A stretch of 64,000 bases of DNA, from positions 102,991 through 166,990 of the forward strand of contig JAPTJF010000084.1 of the NCBI GenBank assembly GCA_029339195.1, written 5' to 3'. How positions within the stretch are numbered: position 1 is the stretch's first letter; each line of letters begins with the position of its first letter. The notes beneath the pieces were generated by a model. It saw only the letters and a program-made list of their open reading frames with translations. It was not told the DNA's origin and ran no database searches. Positions 1-11,922 of this stretch are shown piece after piece. The position numbers and the translations under genes are program-made. The DNA is from Micractinium sp. NFX-FRZ. Lineage: Eukaryota; Chlorophyta; Trebouxiophyceae; Chlorellales; Chlorellaceae.

Positions 1-154
1 AGGAGCGGTACGGCGCCACCCGCTGTGGTAGGTTGGGTTTGCACGCGGACGGAGGGTGCACTGCAGCTGTGAGCCCAGCACACTGAGCGGGGTGGCCCAA
101 TAATCATGGCGTATTGACATTCAGACGACAGCACGCACGTTGGTCCGTGTTCAC

Positions 155-331
155 GCCCAGATCGCGGCCAGACTTGTCCTTGGCCTTCTCTGCGCCGCCG
201 CCGAACTTGAAGAAGGCGCGGCAGCGGGCACCGTTGGCGGCGGCGCGCCGCAGCTGCTGGCCGCCCAGGGCGCGCCGCGCGCAGCTCTGCTGCACCGCCA
301 TACCCCTGTTGGTAACTGCCACAGCCTGCAT
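155..331 (-). CDS. Plastid-targeted protein, N-terminal exon only (partial)
   Basis: A 59-codon first exon starts at ATG 331 and ends in phase 0 at 155 before a GTGAAC donor; the remainder lies beyond the left edge. The N-terminus has many Ala, Arg, Gln and Ser and no acidic residue until about residue 48, with Cys-Ala-Arg-Arg and Arg-Cys-Arg motifs, which is what a green algal chloroplast transit peptide looks like. The mature part begins near FFKFGGGAEKAKDKSG. The downstream exons are missing, so function cannot be given. The donor is not a strong consensus, so the exon end could differ. I did not recognise the family. Confidence 0.5.
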
Positions 332-2179
332 TGCTGCTGCCGTGCCGCTGCTGCTGCTGCCGCGAATGGGGAGTGGGTTTGGGTGCGCGGGATGCGGCTC
401 AGGAACACGGAATAGGTAGTCCAAATGCAGTGGTAACGTGTGCAGGGAGGAAGGCTGCCGGCGAAGAGGATGGATGTGGATGTGGCGGCCACCGTGGCAC
501 GTTGGGAAGCAAACGAGCAAACCGCATGTTCAACAGGCTTTCCTGGGCAACATCGTGCCAAATAAATTGTATACACTGCCCCGCCACCAGCTAGTGCCGG
601 CTTCCACCATCACGCACCACACCAGCCAGCTAAAGGCGAACACAGGCACCAAAACTGCTGTTTTCGCAACTCTTCCAAGAGACATCGGCAAGCTAGCACA
701 CCCTTATTGGTTACGCAACACACGGCTGTGCTGCTGACTCTTGCCGCCGCCGCATGGTGCCTCTTGCCTGCCCTGCCCCGCCCTTTCCACACACCTACAC
801 CTGTGCAGTCGAGCCTTACACAGCATCACAAAGGTTTTATGGGGCAACGAAGCAGCACAGCAGTTGTGGGAAAATTCGTCTGCTTGCTGCATCAGGAGCA
901 CCCTTGCTCCCAGCACAGGCTGGCACCTCGGCTTTGTGCTGTGCGGTGCCCACGAACACCCTCCCACCAAAAGAGGCACCAAACCGCCCAAGCGCGTGTA
1001 CTTTATCTGTCATCGATAAGATGTGATGAATGAGTGGGGTGGCGAACCAAAATTTCCATGGTGGTGGGGGGGCCCCCACACACACACCCGCTGTCAAAAC
1101 GGTATAGTGCATGCTGCAACTAATCAAACCAGCCCTGCGAAGTGCTAGTGAGCCCTCTGGCATGTGTGCGCTCTCATATCTGCACACGCCATTAACCACT
1201 GCTACCACTAGGAGCAGTGCGTGGCGGCAGCGGTGCCATCAACAGGGTTGCTCGCTCCCAGCATCCAACTGGGATCCAACCATGCGGGAGCAGAGCACGC
1301 AGTGTCAAAGCGGCAGGGGCAGGGCAAGGAGCTCATGCTGCTAAAATTTTCCCACAAGTCCAGCCAGCCTTGCCAGGCTCGGGGGGGGGGGGGAGGCCGG
1401 TGGTCATGCCCCTGATTGCCCAGCGCGCCCGCTTCTCGCATGCCGCATTGGCAGACAGCGGGCTTGCCGGTGTACCTGAGAGCTACAACGCAATCGTGCA
1501 TCCCAGCCAAGTCACTTGACGGGGGAAGCGCTGAAGGGGAGTGCATGTGCCGAGGGAGGCTGCGGCGCTGCACACTGCGCACGTCGCACACAGCATCTTG
1601 TTGTGCCAGGCACGCCCCGCCTGCCCGCAATTCCTGCTGCCAACATGAGCTGAGAAGATGGCATGGCAGTGATCATGCATATTGCCCAGCCAGGAGAGCG
1701 CTGCAGACTGTGCAAGCATAGCATGGCAGGGCATGCACGGTGGGCACGTGGTGGGGATCCGACACCCTGCCTGGGATGCTGGCCCATGATGCTGGCCCGC
1801 ACCTGCGGCCAAAGCACCGGGCGTCAGGGCGGCGGGGCGCGGACATTGCGCAGCTGTCATGTGCTGCCCGCACAGATTCTGCACAGCACCAGCTGCCTGC
1901 CCGCTGCACAGCTACCCAGGCAGCGTCCGCGGCACAGCACCCAGTGCCCCCGCCCACCGGTACCACGAGCGAGAGGCTGGACAGCCACTGCCAGGCAGCA
2001 CTGGCAGGCCATTGAAGCTGCTGAAGCGCAGAATGATCTGCCCCCTGCTTGTGGGTTGCAGGATGCTGGGCTGTAGGAAGGCGCCACAAGAGCCCTTCCG
2101 TGTGCCTCCTGCCGCTCCTCCCGGAGGAGCCCCCTGCCGCTGGTGCTGGCCTGCTGCCGCCACATGCAAGGCTTGGAGG
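332..2179. other. Region with no recognised gene
   Basis: Several open frames exist on both strands but none shows conserved motifs, a plausible splice structure or a recognisable product. The part next to 331 is presumably the promoter of the leftward gene. A run of 14 G occurs near 1381-1394. The stretch ends at the target duplication of the Mutator-like element. Confidence 0.5.
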
Positions 2180-2188
2180 CGGCTGGTA
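2180..2188. repeat. 9-bp target-site duplication, left copy
   Basis: CGGCTGGTA lies immediately outside the left terminal inverted repeat and is repeated exactly at 3419-3427 outside the right one. Confidence 0.9.
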
Positions 2189-2271
2189 GGTGGCCCTCAC
2201 ATTCCCCCGAGGTCTCTGACCGGGTGCCCCGCCCCGCATCGCCTCTTGTCGGCGCAAGCCCGTGTCTTTCA
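2189..2271 (+). repeat. Left terminal inverted repeat of the MULE
   Basis: It begins GGTGGCCCTCAC and ends CGTGTCTTTCA; its reverse complement is found at 3336-3418 with about three substitutions (roughly 96% identity). Confidence 0.9.
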
Positions 2272-3320
2272 TACATCATCTGTACCCCAATAGAAGGTTC
2301 TGCAAGCAGTTTCAGGCGGCGATGGTGCTCTCCTTCAAAACCCATGTTTTGCCGGGCGGCGTCAACGCGCTTGTCGCGCGCTTCCCCGCCCAGCAGGGTT
2401 CTAGCCTTGCATGTGTCCCTATTGCAATGCACCTGGGCCGTGCCTGGGGTCGCTTGCGGGTGCTCGACAACTCAATTGTCACGGTGGCTCTCAACGCCGG
2501 CCTTACAACCTACAACTGCATCACCAAGACGGCAGATGTAATCCTGGACCCTGATGTGGTGTCCCGGCGCGTGCGTGGGGTACGGCACCTTGGACCGTCA
2601 CGGCAGGCGGTGCTGGCGCCGCTGCCTGGCGCCGTCGGACCAGCCCCGCACGCTGGTCCCATTACTGCAGCCCCAGCTGATGTGGTGCGAGCTGCCACCA
2701 CAGAGCTGGGCGTTCGGGACGGTTTCCTTGCCCTCACCAACAACCGGCACTCTGTGGCGGTGCTGCCTGAGCGGGCCACTGACGGCGAGTGCTTCGCCCT
2801 CACGCTGGTCAACTTCATTGGGCACATGCTGTACCCTGCTGACGAAGAGCACGGCGGCGAGCCTGGGTTCGCAATCCGCATTGTGGCAACTGCTGGCCGC
2901 GACCTGTGGGCACAGGCGGCGGCAGTGCTGGATTCCATTTTCGTCCAACGGTACGCGGGCATTTCTGACTGGCCCTCAGACGACCCCTTCAAGGCCCTAG
3001 ACCAGCTGGTGATGCAGGTTGACACCTTCCTTGTGCTGCCAGGTGTGCTGGGTGATGGGAGTCACGCACAGGGCGCCACCTGGATGTTGAGCGCCTTGCC
3101 TGCCAGCCACATGTGCCGTATGCAGGCAGCAGCCTCACTCGGGGGGTGCGCCCTCTGTGCCCTTCCTGCCCTCCTGCCTTCCTGCCTGCCTGCCAACCAA
3201 GCTGGTCAATTGAACCGCGGTTTTCCATTGCTGGTGCTGTTTGCTGCAGACACACCTGTCTCCACCTCTCCACGGCCCCCGCTACAGCCCGCTTTGCTTG
3301 GCATAAAAGCCCCCAAATGA
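2262..3320 (+). CDS. Unrecognised protein carried inside the MULE
   Basis: An open frame of 352 codons starts in the left inverted repeat and stops at 3320, just before the right repeat. A second in-frame Met at 2322 may be the real start. A possible phase-1 intron runs from 3043 (GTGTGC) to 3249 (CTGCAG); it is a multiple of three and stop-free, so the protein is about 352 aa unspliced or 283 aa spliced. The first 260 residues look like a folded globular domain with alternating hydrophobic stretches, then a low-complexity Cys/Leu/Pro-rich part. I see no transposase, protease or helicase motif. It may be a captured host gene fragment (Pack-MULE) or an accessory transposon gene. Expression is unknown. 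Confidence 0.5.
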   Translation: MSFIHHLYPNRRFCKQFQAAMVLSFKTHVLPGGVNALVARFPAQQGSSLACVPIAMHLGRAWGRLRVLDNSIVTVALNAGLTTYNCITKTADVILDPDVVSRRVRGVRHLGPSRQAVLAPLPGAVGPAPHAGPITAAPADVVRAATTELGVRDGFLALTNNRHSVAVLPERATDGECFALTLVNFIGHMLYPADEEHGGEPGFAIRIVATAGRDLWAQAAAVLDSIFVQRYAGISDWPSDDPFKALDQLVMQVDTFLVLPGVLGDGSHAQGATWMLSALPASHMCRMQAAASLGGCALCALPALLPSCLPANQAGQLNRGFPLLVLFAADTPVSTSPRPPLQPALLGIKAPK

Positions 3321-3335
3321 CGCTATAAAGGTGTC

Positions 3336-3418
3336 TGAAAGACACGGGCTTGCGCCGACAAGAGGAGATGCAGGGCGGAGCACCCGGTCAGAGACCTCGG
3401 GGGAATGTGAGGGCCACC
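3336..3418 (-). repeat. Right terminal inverted repeat of the MULE
   Basis: Inverted partner of 2189-2271; it ends GTGAGGGCCACC at 3418 and is followed directly by the 9-bp target duplication. Confidence 0.9.
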
Positions 3419-3427
3419 CGGCTGGTA
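3419..3427. repeat. 9-bp target-site duplication, right copy
   Basis: CGGCTGGTA, identical to 2180-2188. Confidence 0.9.
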
Positions 3428-3672
3428 GCAGGGCGCGGCCCCATATCAGGGTCCCCAGCACGCAGCCAATCTCTGGAGGCGCACACATCCCCCCGGGTGA
3501 CATGCTCTTATCGCTCAGGTGCGCTGCAGGCTACGTGACAGCCGCCACGTCAGCCGCACTCCTCATCCTCAACAGGACAAGAACCCAAGCTGCAGCCTGA
3601 GGTCCCATCTTTCACACCGAACCCTCGCCTGTTCGGCTCGCACATTGCCCCTCAGCACACCTTTGTTGCAGC
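3428..3672 (+). promoter_or_regulatory. Presumed promoter/5'UTR of coproporphyrinogen oxidase
   Basis: These 245 bp separate the transposon from the start codon. They contain a CCAAT (about 3473-3477) and two ACGT-core motifs, CTACGTGACA at 3531 and CCACGTCA at 3546, of the kind bound by plant bZIP factors. I see no GTAC core of the type used for copper control of this gene in Chlamydomonas. Assignment is by position and motif only. Confidence 0.3.
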
Positions 3673-6926
<3,254 letters not shown>

Positions 6927-8524
6927 GCGGCCACACGGCGGGCATTTTTTAGGCAGCCGAAGCCGGTGAGGCGCCGCGCCGGAGCCTCCGACGAGGGGGT
7001 GTCTTATTTTTTCGGGCCGCGTCAATGATAGCCGATGCACGAGACACATGAGAATGCCGTCGCTCTTCAACGCACGCCCCGACCCCTCCCCCACACCCAC
7101 ACCCACGCCATCGCCCTTCCCCGCTACCCCACCCCGCACAGCTGCTTTGCTTTCCCTCCCCAGCTCATTCTCTCTCGCTGCTGTACTCCACACATTTGGT
7201 GCTAAACATTTTGTGCAAACACTTTTCCACCACACGCCTTTGCCGCACGGGCCATTAGCCTGTACATCCCCTCACCCAAACGCTTGGTTTCGTTTCATCC
7301 AAAGGAACATTTCCACACACACGCTTCTCACTCCCACACAACTATATCACATATAATGTTGTTGGGGCACCCCACCTCGTCCCATGCATGACGCACTGCA
7401 ATGTAAACTGACCGCAGACACGCGTGAAGCCTATCCAGGGGGGAGGGCGGTTTGCTTGGGTCCGGCCTGTGTTGGCGCGCTGCTGTTGGTACATTTTGCA
7501 CACACCGCTGCGTGGGGAGAGGTGGGGCTGTGCAGTTGGGGGGGGGGGGGGGGGCAAAGGGTGCGGCAGCATGGCTGTAGCTGGAAGGGGGAGGGCGCGG
7601 GGCTTCATTGCATGTGCAGGGGGGAAGAGGCTGGCGAGCCTTCCCTGCTGAGCACCCCGCGTTTTGTCATGTCACGCTGCACCTGCAGCTGATGGTGGTC
7701 TGCAAGGGCGAGCGTGTGATGTGGGTGTCCATGAAGAAGTGAGTGGGCGTCACCAATGTTCTGGACATCTCCCTGTTGGTGCAACACGCTGCGCCCGAGC
7801 GGGGGCGGCGCGCCTGAAGAATGAAGGTGGCATCTGGCCGGCTCTTGCGCGGCCCAGCCGAAGTCCCCCAGCGGCACGACCTGACGTCCTGATCAGCCTG
7901 GGGCTCAAATAACGCGCAGATTCCCCAGCAGGCCGCCAAGCAGGAGCCGGCCTCCGCTGGTCGCCCTCGCCTGCCACCGCTGCTAGCGCCAAGCCCCGCG
8001 CACCAACCCACAAATGGAGAGCTGGCTGTGCCCCACCCGACCTGCAGCAGGGCTGCGTCCTTCCACCTGCACCTCACATCCCCGCAGTTGCACCCGCGCC
8101 CCCAGGATACGCCCGGCCACACACGGTCAGCTGGGCACCCAGCCCATGTCGCGCGCGCTCCCCCTGAGCTGCCGAGCAGGCAGCTGGCGGCATCCGATGC
8201 GGGGCAGGGCAGCCAGCTGGGCCCCCCAGACGTGTTGGGGATGGCCAGGTGTGGCTGCCATCTCGCCTGCACTGCAGCAGCCTGCCAGCTGGCTGCACGG
8301 GTGACGACCGCATGCGGGCAGATCCTGCCATCTGGCCAGTCGGTTGGCAGTTGCATCTGGGGCACATAAGCCCCTCCGGTCTCCAGTCCGCTCATTCCTC
8401 ACTTACCTCCTCTCCTCATCTCAGCAGCACCTGCTCACCCCGCACCTGACCTGCCGCCCTCGCCAACCACCACCCCAACCCCGTCCCCCCACCGCTCCCC
8501 CACTCGGCGCTGGTCTACGCTGCC
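6927..8524. other. 3'UTR of coproporphyrinogen oxidase and intergenic DNA
   Basis: The first ~480 bp are likely 3'UTR, ending near TGTAA at 7402. A G-run of 17 lies near 7539. At 7690-7738 an acceptor-like CTGCAG, a short open stretch and a GTGAGT donor look like an orphan exon, but I could not link it to anything. 8400-8524 is C-rich and directly precedes the next start codon. Confidence 0.5.
7402..7406 (+). terminator. Candidate TGTAA polyadenylation signal
   Basis: TGTAA is the usual green algal polyadenylation motif; this one lies about 475 bp after the coproporphyrinogen oxidase stop. Confidence 0.4.
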
Positions 8525-9558
8525 ATGGCTGTGACGCGCGCCGCCCCGCTGCTGCTGGCGCTGCTGGCCATCAGCGCCCTGTGGGCGCCCGCCCTGGCTG
8601 GGCGGCCCGCCCGCCAGCTGAGGGGTGCCCACGCCCGCGCCCTCAAGCACGACTCCCGCTCCGTCACCTTCTTTGTGAGCGGGCCGGTGCTGGGCTGGGC
8701 TGGGCTGGGCTGGGCTGGGCTAGGGGGCCGTGAGGCATGGCTGCTGAGCTGTGCTGCAGCCATGCTGTGCTGCCTGCTCTGCTGTGCTTTGCTGCGCAGT
8801 GCAGTGCTGCGCAGTGCTGTGCTGTGCTGCAGCATGCCATGTCATGGCTGCTGCCCTTCTCCTCCTGCCTGCACCTTAACCCTCCCACCCATCCTCACCC
8901 AATACCCACCCTGACCCCCCCAACCCTCACCACCCGCCTGCCCTGCTACGCAGTGGACCACCGGCGCCGCCACCTCGCTCTCCTACACCGGCGGCTCCAC
9001 CTCCCACGGCGTGATTGAGGACCAGCCGGGCAACATCCCCGCCGGCTCCGACGCCCTGCAGAGCGGTTACGCCGCCAGCAACGGCTTCATGACCGGGGTG
9101 GAGGGCAGCCTCAACTTCAACGTCCAGGGAGCCGCCACCGGCTGCACCCTCTCCCTCCACGTTGCTGCCTGCGCTGCCCGCGCTGCCCGCGCTGCCCGCG
9201 CTGCCTGCGCACCGCTCATGTGCGGTGCGCACATGAGCCGATCCCCCCGCCCGCCCACCAGCCGTCCCCTGTTTGCACCCGCTACCTGCATATGGCACAT
9301 GGCTTTTGTGTTGCTGCGGTGCCCAATGCCCCAACTATTGAGGCCTGGCCTCTCGCCTTCCCCTGACACCCGCACCATACCCCTCCGCCCCACCCCACCC
9401 CCTCCCCCTCCTGCCCCCCTCCCGCAGAAAACCCCTGGGACGGCTCCAACTCCTACTCCTGCAACCTGGGCAACTGCGGCAGCCAGCTGGCCTGCACCGT
9501 GGACGCCGGCATGTACAACAACGCATCACCCGTCATCCACGTCTGGCAGATCAGCTGA
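8525..9558 (+). CDS. Small secreted Cys-containing protein, family uncertain
   Basis: Three exons, 8525-8674, 8954-9224 and 9428-9558, join in phase to 183 aa. Residues 1-26 form a clear signal peptide (MAVTRAAPLLLALLAISALW then APALAG), followed by a basic stretch. The mature part is rich in Gly, Ser and Asn with the motif ENPWDGSNSYSC near the C-terminus and paired Cys. A beta-rich secreted fold is likely; the spacing of an Asn/Trp-rich strand faintly recalls aegerolysin-type proteins, but this is not established. The end of exon 2 is uncertain: the phase-compatible donor at 9225 leaves an imperfect 9-bp repeat (GCTGCCCGC units, 9174-9213) inside the protein as an Ala-Ala-Arg run, and an upstream GT at 9161 would give the wrong phase. 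TGTAA at 9930 follows. Confidence 0.65.
8690..8722 (+). repeat. (GGGCT)n pentanucleotide repeat in intron 1
   Basis: Six consecutive GGGCT-type units just after the donor of the secreted-protein gene; the evenly spaced G3 runs could form a G-quadruplex in the RNA. Confidence 0.85.
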
Positions 9559-10733
9559 GAGCCGGGCGTCGAAGAACAACCAATTGATCAACCAACTGCA
9601 GAGGTGCACGGTTGCGGTGTGCTGAGGCTGCGTTTGTCGGCTGACCCCAACCGCCCTGCAAACCACCACGCCTTATGTGCACTGCTCTGAGCGGCGCTAT
9701 CGGTGCGTGTCGCCCGCCATGGCCCGTGACTCCCCCTCACCCCCTCTCACCGCTCCCGCCCCACCACCACCCGTCATCAGCCCCGTCCCCCAGCGAACTC
9801 CCTGCAACCCACCCGCTCACTCGTCCTGTTGAACACACACACTCTGCCTGCTCGAGTTCAGCTGCGCCACCATCACCTCCCCCTCAACACTCACTCATCC
9901 CCTCACTGCCCTTCCAGCGGCGTTCCTGGTGTAAACCCAGCTTTGATGCGCACATCACGACAGGCCCATGCCACAGTGGCAGTGCAGCGGTGTGTCAGCG
10001 TGCTGCATGGTGCATGGTGCTGGCAGTCTGGGGGTTGGGGCGGCCCTCCTGCGGAGGATCGCACGTTCTTGGCAGCATGGCTTGCACACACATGAGAAGC
10101 GCGGCATGCACCGCATGGCCATGCATCCATGGATGCCGCTTGTGCCAGAGGTCAGAGGTGCCGGCCATGCCGCCGTTGCTGGAACTGCCACGCGCCACGG
10201 AGCAGTCCACCCGTGCCCATTCATCCCTCCATTCACAAGCCGCGTGCCAGCTTTCTGGCCTGCCCGCCCAGCACCCCCCCTGCATCCTTGCCTTTCCCTG
10301 CTTGTGGCAAACCCTGTGTGCCCTATGCTGCAGTGCTGCGTGCTTCTTCCGCCTCCCCACCTCTGCCTGCGTAGAGGCGTTGTTGGCGAGCCACTCCATG
10401 ACTACTCATGATAGGAGTGTTACATTTACAGCAATGGATGAGAGGAACCGCGGTTTGTAAGCAGGCAGCATGGCCTGATGCCCCCGGTACTGTGCTGCAC
10501 AGGCACGCGTGCAATTTGCAGGTTAGAAGGATGGTGAGCATAAGTACAGAAGGTACATAGTTGAGTTCCAGGTGGTACCTGCCGGTGCACAGTGCGTGGA
10601 GGGTAGTTCACATTAATGAAAAGGGGCTGTGGCCGGGGCGTGGCGTGCCTCGGGCACTGCCGGCGCCGCTTCAAGGTCAGAGGGAGCGCCCGTGCCGCAT
10701 CAGAGTGGAGGGCGCCCGCGCCGGCTGCTTCCT
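9559..10733. other. Convergent 3' region, no recognised gene
   Basis: It lies between two genes facing each other. TGTAA at 9930-9934 (+) and its complement at 10420-10424 and 10426-10430 (-) are good candidates for the two polyadenylation sites. Open frames here show no recognisable protein. Confidence 0.5.
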
Positions 10734-11399
10734 TCAGACCACCGCATAGCCCTGCTGAGCTGGCGTGCCGCTGTAGTGCACAGCAGCGGTGCCCCCGCTG
10801 TAGGGCACTGCATCCGGGGCGACATCTGGCTCCTCGTACTGCTGCTGCTGCTGCTGCCCCGGCCGCTGCTGCTCCTGCTTTGGCTGCTTGTCCTTCTTGC
10901 TGCCGCCAAATATCTTCTTGAAAATGTTGGCCACCACAAAGGGTGCCTTCTGCACGCCGTGCTTCATTTTCTTCCGCTTCTGTAGGGGCAGCAAGGGTGG
11001 GACAGGCTGTGGGTGGGGCTAGACGAGCCATCTGCATGCAGCAGCGCACGGCGGCAATTGCAGGCACACGTCTGCCTCTTGCTCCGCCAGCCGCACACCT
11101 CATACGCCTCCCTCTCCTCTGCATCGTTTTGGTCCACAGTGTACGCGTCCTGTAGAACAATGGATGTGGAGATAGAAAGGGAAAGACTCAAGAGGGACAT
11201 AGGGAGGCGGGCACGGGCAGCGGCCATAGTACAGACCGTGTGAGATGCCATGGAACTGGTTCTCTGCGCCCGGCGGTGGCGCAGCCCACAGCTGAGCAGC
11301 GGATGCGGGCTGCGGTTGCCGTCGCGCCTGCCGCACCCCCTTCCTAACACGAGTAACAAGCGCCGCGAGCTGCTGCACAAACCGAAGCGCGCCGGACAT
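10734..11399 (-). CDS. Small unrecognised protein with basic and Gln-rich regions
   Basis: Three exons, 11399-11199, 11149-11099 and 10979-10734, join in phase 0 throughout to about 165 aa. The N-terminal exon starts MSGALRFVQQLAALVTRVRK and is basic, with a possible amphipathic helix. The middle exon adds the acidic DAYTVDQNDAEEREAYE. The last exon has a conserved-looking block (KKMKHGVQKAPFVVANIFKK) followed by a Lys/Gln-rich low-complexity tail ending in GYAVV. The first donor (TAT then GTCCCT) is weak; the other boundaries are good. The basic N-terminus could target an organelle. No family was recognised. Downstream TTACA (minus-strand TGTAA) at 10426 supports the end. Confidence 0.55.
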
Positions 11400-11710
11400 G
11401 GCGTGCGAGCTTGCCCTCTCTGTAACCTTGCGCCGGAGCTACCTGCTGCTCAGCCTGCTCACCAGTCGCGAGACGCCCTTGCGCCAGCCCTTGATAATGA
11501 GGCGCACCGGCACCATAGCTGTAGGTTCGGTGGTTTGTGCTGCGTTCCGTGCGTAGGAGGCGAGGTTTCACTCTGTGCGTGTGTGCGTTACTGATGGAGT
11601 GAGGGAGGCGGGATACCGCACGCCGCATATCTACACCGGGCATGTGCCCCCCCCACCTGGCAGGCGGCGGCGACACCTGGCACCACACGTCGGTCATGCC
11701 GTGCCCTTGG

Positions 11711-11715
11711 TTACA
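11711..11715 (-). terminator. Candidate TGTAA polyadenylation signal of the phytyltransferase gene
   Basis: TTACA on the + strand reads TGTAA on the minus strand, about 210 bp after the stop codon at 11923. Confidence 0.4.
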
Positions 11716-11922
11716 CCCTCCCCCCCAGAGCTGTACCTGCTGTCACGAATCCAAAGCAGTTCTCGTCACAAGTCAGTGTTGTCAGTCAAAGGAAGCAGCA
11801 GTAACAAGTAACCGAGCGGCACCGTGGTGCGCGCTCCCGAGATACCCTTCTGCCGCGCCACGCCTGCTGAGGGAAGCACAAGTTGCGAGCCTGCCCGACC
11901 GGCCGCGCCTCCTGGCGTCACA

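Larger units (their letters stand above)
2189..3418. mobile_element. Mutator-like element (MULE), 1230 bp, non-autonomous or gene-carrying
   Basis: Seen directly: inverted repeats of 83 bp at 2189-2271 and 3336-3418, differing at about three positions, flanked by an exact 9-bp direct repeat CGGCTGGTA. Known: long terminal inverted repeats with 9-11 bp target duplications are the hallmark of the Mutator superfamily; hAT makes 8 bp and Tc1/mariner 2 bp duplications. The interior is only about 1.06 kb and encodes one frame that does not look like a MULE transposase (no recognisable DDE region or zinc knuckle), so it is probably mobilised in trans or has captured host sequence. The near-identity of the repeats and the intact duplication indicate a recent insertion. 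The element sits 254 bp upstream of the coproporphyrinogen oxidase start codon. Confidence 0.88.

Noticed and set aside
9175..9215. CRISPR-like or satellite array (GCTGCCCGC units)
   Set aside because: Only four imperfect 9-bp units without spacers; a simple coding-region repeat.
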